Source of the DNA: Bacillota bacterium
GTDB lineage: Bacteria > Bacillota > Clostridia > Christensenellales > Aristaeellaceae
DNA: 11,230 nt
Assembly (NCBI GenBank): GCA_023392395.1
Contig: JAEVZE010000048.1
Coordinates: forward strand, 1 to 11,230
Direction of reading: 5' to 3'
How positions within the stretch are numbered: the first letter of the stretch is position 1; each line of letters starts with the position of its first letter. Both the position numbers and the translations under genes were made by a program. This document shows positions 5,466-11,230 of the stretch, in pieces. Under the pieces are notes generated by a model. It made no database searches. It saw only the letters and a program-made list of their open reading frames with translations, and was not told where the DNA came from.

Positions 5466-6758
5466 ATGAAGAAAAAGCTGATTGTGCTTTCAGCCGACGC
5501 ACTGGTGACCGAAGACCTGGAACACCTGAAAAAATTGCCGAACTACCGCAAGTATCTGGCAGGCGGTTGCGAGATCAGCAAAATGCGATCCGTCTATCCC
5601 ACGATTACCTATCCCTGCCATACCACCATGGCCACCGGCGTATACCCCAACAAACACGGCATAAACGGCAACCTGGAATTCCTCCCCGGCGTGTCTCCCC
5701 TTCCGTGGCTGTGGGACCGCAAATGGAACCTTTGCAAGGACGACATTTTCTACGCCTCAAAGGCGGCCGGCTATACGACGGCGGCGGTTTTCTGGCCCGT
5801 AACGGGCAATCATCCCGCCATCGATTACCTGATCGACGAATACTGGACCCAATCCCCTTCGGATACGCCGCGCGAAGCCTTTGCCCGCATGGGTTCCGAT
5901 GAGCGGATGCTGTCCATTATAGAAAGGCACATCGGCGACAACCGGATCCGTCAGCACCCGTTCACCGACACCTTCATCATTCGTTGCTGCTGCGACATCA
6001 TCCGGGAATATCAGCCGGACGTGATGTTCCTGCATCCGGCCAACATTGACGCGTATCGCCATCAGACCGGCCTTTTCAACGACAAGGTGCTGGCAGGCGT
6101 GGAAGAAACCGATCAATGGATTGGCGAGCTCATGGATGCCGTGCGGGACGCGGGGTTGCTTGAGCAGACCAACCTGGTGCTGACCAGTGACCATGGGCAG
6201 CTGGAGATCAAGCGCGTGGTCAACCCGAACGTCCTGCTGGCGGAGAACGGGTTCATCCGTTTGAACGAAGACGGCAGCTTGAAGGACTGGGACGCCTGGT
6301 GCCTGTCCGGCGGCATGTCGGCGATGATTTTTCTGAAAGACCCGAAGGACGCTGAGCTGCGCAACCGGGTGGCTGCCCTTTTGAACAGGTTGTGCGGCGA
6401 GGGTGTGTATGGATTCTCGCAAGTGTTCACGACGGAAGAGATCAACGAAAAGGAACACTGGAGCGGCGATTTCTCCTTTGTGTTGGAAACGGACGGTTAT
6501 ACCAGCTTTGGCGACTCCTTCGTTCGCCCGCTGGTGACTTCTTTTGACACGGACGATTACCGTTACGGCCGCGCCACCCACGGCCACTTGCCGTGGAAGG
6601 GGCCGCAGCCCACGTTCCTGTGCAAAGGCCCGGACTTCAAAGAAAACGTGACGCTGGATACGGGAAGGCTCGTCGATCAGGCGCCGACATTTGCCAAGCT
6701 GCTGGGCGTCCGTCTGCCCGAAGCGGAAGGCATCTCCATGGATGCGCTGCTCAAATGA
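5466..6758 (+). CDS. Type I phosphodiesterase/nucleotide pyrophosphatase family protein (alkaline phosphatase superfamily)
   Basis: A 430-residue two-metal hydrolase of the NPP/autotaxin type. The full metal set is visible: Asp11 (LSADA), nucleophile Thr48 in YPTITYPCH (NPP YPTKTFPNH), Asp195 and His199 (IDAYRH), Asp242 and His243 (TSDHGQ), and His372 (THGHLPW). The Thr nucleophile and fold point to phosphodiester or phosphomonoester cleavage; substrate unknown. No signal peptide or membrane segment is present, so it acts in the cytoplasm, unlike animal and many bacterial NPPs. GAGGAAGG lies 7 nt before ATG 5466; an in-frame ATG at 5445 overlaps the kinase stop but has no ribosome binding site. 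Its place between a kinase and an importer suggests hydrolysis of an imported phosphodiester or removal of a sugar phosphate, comparable in position to the phosphatase AraL of the B. subtilis ara operon (an unrelated HAD protein). Confidence 0.88.
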   Translation: MKKKLIVLSADALVTEDLEHLKKLPNYRKYLAGGCEISKMRSVYPTITYPCHTTMATGVYPNKHGINGNLEFLPGVSPLPWLWDRKWNLCKDDIFYASKAAGYTTAAVFWPVTGNHPAIDYLIDEYWTQSPSDTPREAFARMGSDERMLSIIERHIGDNRIRQHPFTDTFIIRCCCDIIREYQPDVMFLHPANIDAYRHQTGLFNDKVLAGVEETDQWIGELMDAVRDAGLLEQTNLVLTSDHGQLEIKRVVNPNVLLAENGFIRLNEDGSLKDWDAWCLSGGMSAMIFLKDPKDAELRNRVAALLNRLCGEGVYGFSQVFTTEEINEKEHWSGDFSFVLETDGYTSFGDSFVRPLVTSFDTDDYRYGRATHGHLPWKGPQPTFLCKGPDFKENVTLDTGRLVDQAPTFAKLLGVRLPEAEGISMDALLK

Positions 6759-6842
6759 CGTAAGATTGCACGGGGCGGAGGATTTACCCTGTCCTTGGAA
6801 CGTGCCGCGAGATTCGATCGCGCCACAGTTTCGTCCCCTACC

Positions 6843-6868
6843 GCCGGATCCTCCAGAGGATCTCCGGC
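6843..6868 (+). repeat. Stem-loop after the phosphodiesterase gene
   Basis: GCCG plus GATCCT pairs with AGGATC plus CGGC around a CCAG loop, with a two-base bulge on the 3' side: about 10 bp, GC-rich. No T-run follows, so it is not a standard terminator. It may protect the downstream or upstream transcript end, or act as a processing site between the enzyme genes and the abundant binding-protein message. Confidence 0.4.
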
Positions 6869-6892
6869 AACCTGCGAAAGCAGTTGATTGAA

Positions 6893-6918
6893 ATAAAATG
6901 GTCGTAGTACCATTTTAT
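6893..6918. repeat. Perfect 10-6-10 inverted repeat upstream of the solute-binding protein gene
   Basis: ATAAAATGGT (6893-6902) and ACCATTTTAT (6909-6918) are exact inverted copies around a 6-base centre. The repeat lies 34 nt before the binding-protein ATG and overlaps weak promoter-like elements (TTGAAA at 6888-6893; TTTTAT at 6913-6918 with a 19-nt spacer). An operator for a dimeric regulator is the simplest reading. It does not carry the CGAAA motif of the divergent region, so it may bind a different protein. An RNA hairpin is the alternative. Confidence 0.5.
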
Positions 6919-6952
6919 AGGGACCAGGAAGTTTGAAGGAGGTTTTCCGTAC

Positions 6953-8251
6953 ATGAAGAAGTTTCTTGCCCTAGTTCTCGCCTTGGCTTTGGTGCTCTCG
7001 CTGGCGCCCATGGCTTTGGCCACCAGTGAGCCCATCACCATCAACTTCTGGCATACAGGCGGATCCGGTGCTTTGCAGGAAGCGGTTCAATTCGCGGTGA
7101 ACAAGTTCAACACGACGGTCGGCGCAGAAAAGGGCATCAATGTCGTCGAAACCTACATCGGCAACTACGATGATCTGACCGCCAAGATTCAGCTGTCCAT
7201 TCAGGCGAACGAACAGCCCCAGGTGGCTATCCTGGCCAACACGATGGTCGGCTGGTTCATGGAGGACGACGTTCTGGCGGATATGATGCCGTACGCCAAA
7301 AAGGATGGTTTTGACGTAAGCAACCTGCTGGATCCCTTCATGCTCACCATGGGCAACCAGGATGACCAGTTGCACTCGGTTCCCTTCTTCCGCTCCACTC
7401 CTTTGCTCTATTACAACAAGGGCATGGCGGACGCGGCCGGCTTGACGCCGCCCACCACCATCGAGGAGCTCGAAGCGTTCGCCAAGGCTCTGTACAAGGT
7501 GGATGCGAACAACGAAGTGCAGGTGTGGGGCTTTGAGTGCCTGAAGGACTTCGGCTACTTCAACGCCGCGAACCTGTGGCAGCTTGGCTCCAGCATGTTC
7601 AACGAGGATGGCTCCGCTTCCCCGGCCCTCGAGGATGGGACGATGCTGAAGGTCCTCACCGACTGGCGCCGCTGGGTGGACGAGGGCTGGTGCCGCCCGT
7701 TCGATTCCACCGATCAGGACCCGAAGATGAAAGAGCTGTTCTACCAGGGCAAGCTGGGCTGCTTCTGGGGCTCCTGCGGCGGACTTAAGAACGTCATGAA
7801 GGGCTGCGCGGAAGGCGGCATCGAGCTGGGCGTCATGCCTTTCACCACGTACGACGCGAAAAACCCGGTTTCTGAGATCGGCGGCGGCAATGTGGGCATC
7901 ATCGCTGCCAACAACAGCGAAGAGCAGATCGCGGCTTCCTGGGAATTCGTCAAGATGCTGATGTCCGACGAAATGGTGGCCAACACCGCCATCACCACCG
8001 GCTATGTCCCCGTTACCAAGTCGGTCGCGAACTATCCGACCATGATCGAGCAGTGGGAAAAGAACCCGCTGACCAAGGTCGCCTATGACCAGCTGTCCAC
8101 CGCCAAGCCGCAGGAGTATCCCTATGTGCCCTTCCTGCAGGATTTCACCCTCGTTTGCTGGGATGCCTCTTCCCTGTTGATTCAGGACAAGAGCATGAGC
8201 GCCGAGGAAGCGGTGGAGTACATCAAGACAAACACGGCTTCTCTGTTCTAA
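6953..8251 (+). CDS. ABC transporter extracellular solute-binding protein, UgpB-like (CUT1)
   Basis: A 432-residue family 1 binding protein, normal length. Residues 1-23 are a signal peptide (MKK, an Ala/Leu/Val core, ALA cleavage before Thr24) without a lipobox cysteine. The mature protein shows features shared with UgpB/MalE-type proteins: ITINFWHTGG at the start, TYIGNYDDL, VPFFRSTPLLYYNKGMADAA (interlobe crossing), GGGNVGII and TTGYVPVTKSV. Aromatic residues suited to stacking on a sugar are frequent (for example WRRWVDEGW, CFWGSCGG). UgpB relatives bind glycerol-3-phosphate or glycerophosphodiesters, but most of the family bind sugars, so the ligand is open. GAAGGAGG lies 10 nt before the ATG. 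The gene leads the transporter block and is probably expressed more strongly than the ATPase and permeases, given the hairpins that follow. Confidence 0.93.
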   Translation: MKKFLALVLALALVLSLAPMALATSEPITINFWHTGGSGALQEAVQFAVNKFNTTVGAEKGINVVETYIGNYDDLTAKIQLSIQANEQPQVAILANTMVGWFMEDDVLADMMPYAKKDGFDVSNLLDPFMLTMGNQDDQLHSVPFFRSTPLLYYNKGMADAAGLTPPTTIEELEAFAKALYKVDANNEVQVWGFECLKDFGYFNAANLWQLGSSMFNEDGSASPALEDGTMLKVLTDWRRWVDEGWCRPFDSTDQDPKMKELFYQGKLGCFWGSCGGLKNVMKGCAEGGIELGVMPFTTYDAKNPVSEIGGGNVGIIAANNSEEQIAASWEFVKMLMSDEMVANTAITTGYVPVTKSVANYPTMIEQWEKNPLTKVAYDQLSTAKPQEYPYVPFLQDFTLVCWDASSLLIQDKSMSAEEAVEYIKTNTASLF

Positions 8252-8309
8252 AGGAACCCAGCTTTAGTCAAGGATTCAATGTACGCTCTGGTATTCCCGC
8301 TGCGCAACC

Positions 8310-8342
8310 GGGAAGGGAGAACGCCTTCGCGCTCCCCTTCCC
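8310..8342 (+). repeat. Long GC-rich stem-loop after the binding-protein gene
   Basis: GGGAAGGGAG (8310-8319) pairs with CTCCCCTTCCC (8332-8342) with one bulged C and a 12-base loop. It starts 58 nt after the stop codon. No T-run follows, so it is more likely a 3'-end stabilising hairpin of the kind often found after abundant binding-protein messages (as known for malE) than a terminator. Confidence 0.5.
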
Positions 8343-8436
8343 ACCCCGCATGATCGGCAAGCGGTATTGGGCTTGCATGACCGGCAGATAGCGCACAACC
8401 GAAATGTCTCCTGGAAATAGACCAACTGCATCGAAC

Positions 8437-8488
8437 CTTTGGCGGTGGGCGAAGCTGTCGCGTCCCCACCCACCGCCAAAGAGTTTTT
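8437..8488 (+). terminator. Rho-independent terminator-like hairpin between binding protein and ATPase
   Basis: CTTTGGCGGTGGG (8437-8449) and CCCACCGCCAAAG (8469-8481) form a perfect 13-bp stem. The 19-base loop contains a small inner stem (GCGA with TCGC), and five T residues follow at 8484-8488 after AG. On the plus strand this fits an intrinsic terminator. Since the ATPase and permeases have no other obvious promoter, partial readthrough or regulated attenuation is likely. Confidence 0.72.
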
Positions 8489-8517
8489 CGTACAAGGACA
8501 TTTGTGTTCCCAGGAAT

Positions 8518-8539
8518 TGGCGGACCAGGCGCTCCGCCA
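8518..8539 (+). repeat. 7-bp perfect stem-loop in the ATPase leader
   Basis: TGGCGGA (8518-8524) and TCCGCCA (8533-8539) are perfect inverted arms around an 8-base loop. Both arms share six bases with the arms of the preceding terminator (TGGCGG and CCGCCA), so the 3' arm here could pair with the terminator's 5' arm as an alternative fold. No T-run follows. Confidence 0.4.
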
Positions 8540-8574
8540 GATAAAGTCCGCGCAGTGATCCCGGTTCTTCTGAA

Positions 8575-8585
8575 TCCGAAAATAT
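8575..8585 (+). promoter_or_regulatory. CGAAA-type motif before the ATPase gene
   Basis: TCCGAAAATAT closely resembles TCCGAAAAATA at 2705-2715, next to the DeoR promoter. It lies 19 nt before the ATPase start. It could be a further operator of the local DeoR-family regulator, but a single short AT-rich match may be chance, and no clear promoter accompanies it. Confidence 0.22.
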
Positions 8586-8604
8586 TGCTATCGGAGGTGT
8601 CCGC

Positions 8605-9660
8605 ATGGCTGGAATAGAGTTTGTTAACGTAGGGAAGTCCTTTGGAAATCACAAGATCATCGACAATCTGAACCTCACGATTCCAGACGGAAAGTTCACC
8701 GTACTTGTTGGTGCGTCAGGCTGCGGCAAGACAACGCTTCTTCGGATGATCGCAGGGATCGGCCCCGCCACCACTGGTCAAGTGCTGATGGATGGCAAGG
8801 ATATTACCGATCTTGAGCCCGGGAAGCGGGATATCGCGATGGTTTTTCAGAACTATGCGATCTACCCTACGATGACGGTGCGGGAAAATATCGAGTTCGG
8901 TCTGAAAAACAATAAGGTTCCCAAGGAGGAGAGGGCGCGCCTGATTGCCGAAGTGGCAGAGACGGTCAGCCTTTCGGAGTATTTGGACAGGATGCCCGGT
9001 ACTCTTTCCGGCGGCCAGCGGCAACGCGTGGCGCTCGCCCGGGCAATGGTGAAAAAGCCTAAGGTATTCCTGATGGACGAGCCGCTGTCCAACTTGGACG
9101 CCAAGCTGCGCGTACAGATGCGGGTGGAGCTCATCGAGCTTCACGAGAAACTGAAAACCACATTTGTATACGTCACGCACGATCAAGTGGAGGCCATGTC
9201 CATGGCGGATGTGATCGTGCTGATGGACAAGGGAGAAATTCTGCAGGTTGGTTCGCCGGAGAATATTTACAAGGATCCCAACAGTGTCTTCATCGCGCAG
9301 TTCATCGGGTCGCCCTCCATGAACATACTGGAGCTTTCCAAAGAGGGCAAGCTGGGATTCCGGCCGGAAAAGGTGGTCTTGAAGACATCCGGAACCGTGG
9401 ATGCGCCCTTTAAACGGACCGGCAAAATTGCCACGAGGGAGATGCTCGGGTCGGAGACGATTTATAAGGTCGTGATGGGCCAGTATAGCGCGATGGTCAA
9501 AAGCTTCAGCGATGAGTTTGCGATCGGAGATGAAGTAACCGCCTTCGTGGCTGGCGAGGACCTGTATTACTTTGGCGTAGACGGACGGCGCATTCGTGAA
9601 ACGGACAGCGGCGCCTACAAAAAGTGCAGGATCATGGCGGAGGGATTGAGCAATGGCTAA
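8605..9660 (+). CDS. ABC transporter ATP-binding protein, MalK/UgpC/MsmK type
   Basis: A 351-residue ATPase that would power the importer from the cytoplasmic face as a dimer. Motifs: Walker A GASGCGKT (36-43), Q-loop Gln82 (MVFQNYAIYPTMTV), signature LSGGQ (134-138), Walker B VFLMDE (154-159), D-loop SNLD (162-165) and switch His192 (YVTHDQVEAM). The PSMN stretch after QFIG and GFRPEKV mark the start of the C-terminal TOBE/OB regulatory domain, which is slightly shorter than in typical 360-370-residue homologues. GGAGGTG lies 5 nt before the ATG. The last 8 nt overlap the start of the first permease, showing translational coupling. MsmK-like ATPases can serve several importers, so it might also energise the system starting at 393 on the other strand. 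Confidence 0.95.
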   Translation: MAGIEFVNVGKSFGNHKIIDNLNLTIPDGKFTVLVGASGCGKTTLLRMIAGIGPATTGQVLMDGKDITDLEPGKRDIAMVFQNYAIYPTMTVRENIEFGLKNNKVPKEERARLIAEVAETVSLSEYLDRMPGTLSGGQRQRVALARAMVKKPKVFLMDEPLSNLDAKLRVQMRVELIELHEKLKTTFVYVTHDQVEAMSMADVIVLMDKGEILQVGSPENIYKDPNSVFIAQFIGSPSMNILELSKEGKLGFRPEKVVLKTSGTVDAPFKRTGKIATREMLGSETIYKVVMGQYSAMVKSFSDEFAIGDEVTAFVAGEDLYYFGVDGRRIRETDSGAYKKCRIMAEGLSNG

Positions 9661-10573
9661 GCAAATGACTGATGCCTTGCGCTTTAGAAGGCGCAAGGAG
9701 AGGCGCGAGCTTCTTTCATCCTACGCGATGATTGCGCCGGCGATCCTTTTTCTTCTGACGTTCGTCATCTACCCCATGCTGCACATTATTCAGCTGAGCC
9801 TGTATAAGGGGAACGCGACGAACCCATACAAGAAGTTTATCGGTTTGGACAACTACTACGACATTTTCTTCGTTAAGAAAGACTTCCTGGAAGCGCTGAA
9901 GAACACCGCCGTCTATACAGTTTTTATCGTGTTCATTCTGATTTTCCTCTCCGTCGTCTTCGCGGTGTGGATGTATCAGGACCGCAGGATCAACAAGGTT
10001 ACCCAGACCGCGATTTTTACGCCTTACCTGGTCGCGTCCGTTTCCGCAGCTTTTATCTGGAGCTGGTTGTTTAGTTCGGATACCTACGGCCTTTTCAACA
10101 CGGTCCTGAAGGCGTTTGGCTTGGCGCCCGTCAACTGGCTGGGGGATACCAATACCGCCATGTTCTGCATCATCGTCATGAACACGTGGAAGAACATCGG
10201 ATATTACGCCCTCATCATTCTGGCCGCGCTCAGAGCCATCCCGCCGGAAATCTATGAGGCCGCCAAGCTGGACAACGCTTCCGCAACGAAGACATTCTGG
10301 AAAATCACGCTGCCCATTCTCTCTCCTCAGCTGTTCTTTCTGCTGATCACGATCACCACGGGCTCGTTCAAAGTGTTCGACTCGGTCCGCCTGATGACCA
10401 GAGGTGGCCCGGGTACGTCCACGCAGGTGATTTCCCTGTATATCTACAACTACGCGTTCCAGCGCAACAATTCGCTGGGCATTGGTTCGGCCGCGGGCGT
10501 CGTGCTGATGCTGATCCTGATCTTGGTTACCCTGTTTAACTTCAAAGGCTTGGAGAAGCGGGTCCACTATTAA
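9653..10573 (+). CDS. ABC transporter permease, MalF/UgpA type (CUT1)
   Basis: A 306-residue integral membrane protein with about six hydrophobic segments. A charged cytoplasmic start (RFRRRKERRE) precedes the first segment at about 25-45. The EAA loop that docks onto the ATPase is at about 202-221 (EIYEAAKLDNASATKTFWKI, then TLP). The conserved late stretch VFDSVRLMTRGGPGTSTQVI is typical of UgpA/MalF-type permeases. GGAGGG is 8 nt before the ATG, inside the ATPase gene, which it overlaps by 8 nt. It would form the membrane channel with the next gene product. Confidence 0.94.
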   Translation: MAKQMTDALRFRRRKERRELLSSYAMIAPAILFLLTFVIYPMLHIIQLSLYKGNATNPYKKFIGLDNYYDIFFVKKDFLEALKNTAVYTVFIVFILIFLSVVFAVWMYQDRRINKVTQTAIFTPYLVASVSAAFIWSWLFSSDTYGLFNTVLKAFGLAPVNWLGDTNTAMFCIIVMNTWKNIGYYALIILAALRAIPPEIYEAAKLDNASATKTFWKITLPILSPQLFFLLITITTGSFKVFDSVRLMTRGGPGTSTQVISLYIYNYAFQRNNSLGIGSAAGVVLMLILILVTLFNFKGLEKRVHY

Positions 10574-10596
10574 CGAGAAGGAGAGGGTAACGGGAT

Positions 10597-11230
10597 ATGC
10601 TGCAACGTTTTTTCGAGAAAAATCAATGGAAGCGCAGATTTCTCCTCTATCTGCCAAAGCTGCCCGGCGATATCTTCAAGACAATTGTTTTCTTGGCGTT
10701 TGCGTTTCCATTTTACTGGATGCTGATCACCGCCTTCAAAACATATGGTGAATCCATCATCGTTCCGCCTACGCTGTGGCCGAAGCAGTTTACGTTCGAG
10801 AGCTTCAAGACCATTGGCCAGCTGGGAAGCGGCTTGTGGCTGTATGCACAGAATTCTGCGGTGATCACCGGGTCGATCATCATCCTGCAGCTGGTGGTGA
10901 TGGTCCCCGCCGCGTATGCGTTCGCAAAACGCCGGTTCCCGCTGATGGGCGTACTGTTCGGCATTGTGCTCATCGCCTTCATGATTCCAGAGCAGATCAC
11001 CTACATTTCCGTCTTCCTGATGATGTCAAAGTTCAAGATAATCAACACCCTCTGGCCTCAGATTATCCCGTTCGGCGCCAACGCCTTCGGCATCTTCCTG
11101 CTGCGGCAGAGCTTCAAACAGGTGCCCGATGAAATTGTGGAGTGCGCCAAGCTGGACAACGCGACCGAGATCCAGGTCATGACGCGGATCATGCTCCCCA
11201 TGAACAAGTCCTCGATGATCACCATTGCGT
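10597..11230 (+). CDS. ABC transporter permease, MalG/UgpE type (partial, runs off window end)
   Basis: The frame stays open from ATG 10597 to the window end (211 codons), so the last part is missing. AAGGAGAGGG lies about 8 nt upstream, and the gene starts 23 nt after the first permease stop. The protein opens with a basic cytoplasmic tail, then a membrane segment at about 27-45 (IVFLAFAFPFYWMLITAFKT, the usual UgpE/MalG opening), further segments, VPAAYAFAKRRFPLMG, and the EAA loop from Glu182 (EIVECAKLDNATEIQVMTRI). These match the MalG/UgpE partner of CUT1 importers. Both permeases read AKLDNA where the textbook EAA motif has DGA, so the pair may have arisen or adapted together. Confidence 0.93.
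   Translation, partial: MLQRFFEKNQWKRRFLLYLPKLPGDIFKTIVFLAFAFPFYWMLITAFKTYGESIIVPPTLWPKQFTFESFKTIGQLGSGLWLYAQNSAVITGSIIILQLVVMVPAAYAFAKRRFPLMGVLFGIVLIAFMIPEQITYISVFLMMSKFKIINTLWPQIIPFGANAFGIFLLRQSFKQVPDEIVECAKLDNATEIQVMTRIMLPMNKSSMITIA

Larger units (their letters stand above)
8252..8604 (+). other. Structured 353-nt gap inside the transporter operon
   Basis: No credible gene lies here. The stretch holds, in order: a strong stem-loop (8310-8342), a near-identical 12-base direct repeat (GCATGATCGGCA at 8348 and GCATGACCGGCA at 8375) that brackets a 6-bp hairpin (GCAAGC 8357-8362 with GCTTGC 8371-8376), a terminator-like hairpin (8437-8488) and a further hairpin (8518-8539). The segment CCCACC at 8340-8345 could pair with GGTGGG at 8444-8449 and so compete with the terminator. 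This is the layout of a leader or attenuator lowering or gating expression of the ATPase and permeases relative to the binding protein. I recognise no known riboswitch or T-box consensus in it. Confidence 0.5.

Noticed and set aside
5757..6587. A 276-codon open frame on the minus strand inside the phosphodiesterase gene
   Set aside because: It mirrors a coding gene with complete catalytic motifs, has no recognisable domain, and is a by-product of GC-rich codon bias.
6897..6914. A CcpA catabolite-response (cre) site in the palindrome
   Set aside because: The sequence TGGTCGTAGTACCA does not match the cre consensus around its central CG, and symmetry is centred elsewhere.
6893..6918. The 10-6-10 inverted repeat as an intrinsic terminator
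   Set aside because: The stem is AT-rich and is not followed by a T-run outside the arm, so an operator is more likely.
8248..8652. A 134-codon minus-strand frame covering the 353-nt gap
   Set aside because: No recognisable protein family, no good ribosome binding site, and it runs across both terminator arms and into the ATPase start; the gap is better read as non-coding.
8716..10657. Long minus-strand open frames (over 300 codons) opposite the ATPase and first permease
   Set aside because: Composition is rich in His, Arg and Gln without domain logic; the plus-strand genes have full family motifs and ribosome binding sites.
10256..11170. DNA instead of DGA in the EAA loops of both permeases as a functional anomaly
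   Set aside because: Asn at this position is tolerated in many CUT1 permeases to my knowledge; the rest of both loops is normal.
1..11230. CRISPR arrays, insertion sequences, tRNA or rRNA genes, phage genes
   Set aside because: No regularly spaced repeats, transposase motifs, terminal inverted repeats with target duplications or cloverleaf-like sequences were seen.

Overview
The window looks like a carbohydrate or polyol-phosphate utilisation locus from an anaerobic Firmicutes/Clostridia-type bacterium. The grounds are GC-rich coding DNA with an AT-rich regulatory gap, purine-rich GGAGG ribosome binding sites before almost every gene, TTG and GTG starts, a consensus sigma-A promoter, and protein families typical of clostridial sugar loci. 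A Christensenellales/Oscillospirales-like lineage is my guess, from the type of solute-binding-protein signal peptide; it is not proven.

Layout. Two divergent gene sets flank a 426-nt AT-rich control region (2473-2898). Leftward (minus strand) run a glycerol-1-phosphate dehydrogenase (AraM/EgsA family), a ribulose-phosphate 3-epimerase-family protein that looks more like AlsE than housekeeping Rpe, and the start of an ABC solute-binding protein cut by the window edge. They are separated by 3 and 15 nt and are almost certainly co-transcribed. Rightward (plus strand) run a DeoR-family regulator, a 48-codon remnant resembling a zinc alcohol dehydrogenase, an L-ribulokinase-like FGGY kinase, a cytoplasmic type I phosphodiesterase of the alkaline phosphatase superfamily, and then a CUT1/Ugp-type importer: solute-binding protein, ATPase, and two permeases (the second cut by the window end). 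A 353-nt structured gap with a strong terminator-like hairpin separates the binding protein from the ATPase.

How it may work together. The importer would bring in a polyol, glycoside or phosphodiester. The phosphodiesterase could cut a phosphodiester, the FGGY kinase would phosphorylate a ketose or polyol, the AraM-type enzyme would interconvert a polyol-1-phosphate and a keto-phosphate (sn-glycerol-1-phosphate/DHAP in the known family), and the epimerase would rearrange a ketose phosphate into central metabolism. The DeoR protein is the obvious local regulator, with repeated CGAAA-type motifs as candidate operators. The content partly parallels the Bacillus subtilis ara operon (araB, araM, araN, araP, araQ) but has no arabinose isomerase or AraD here. 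The true substrate cannot be read from the sequence.
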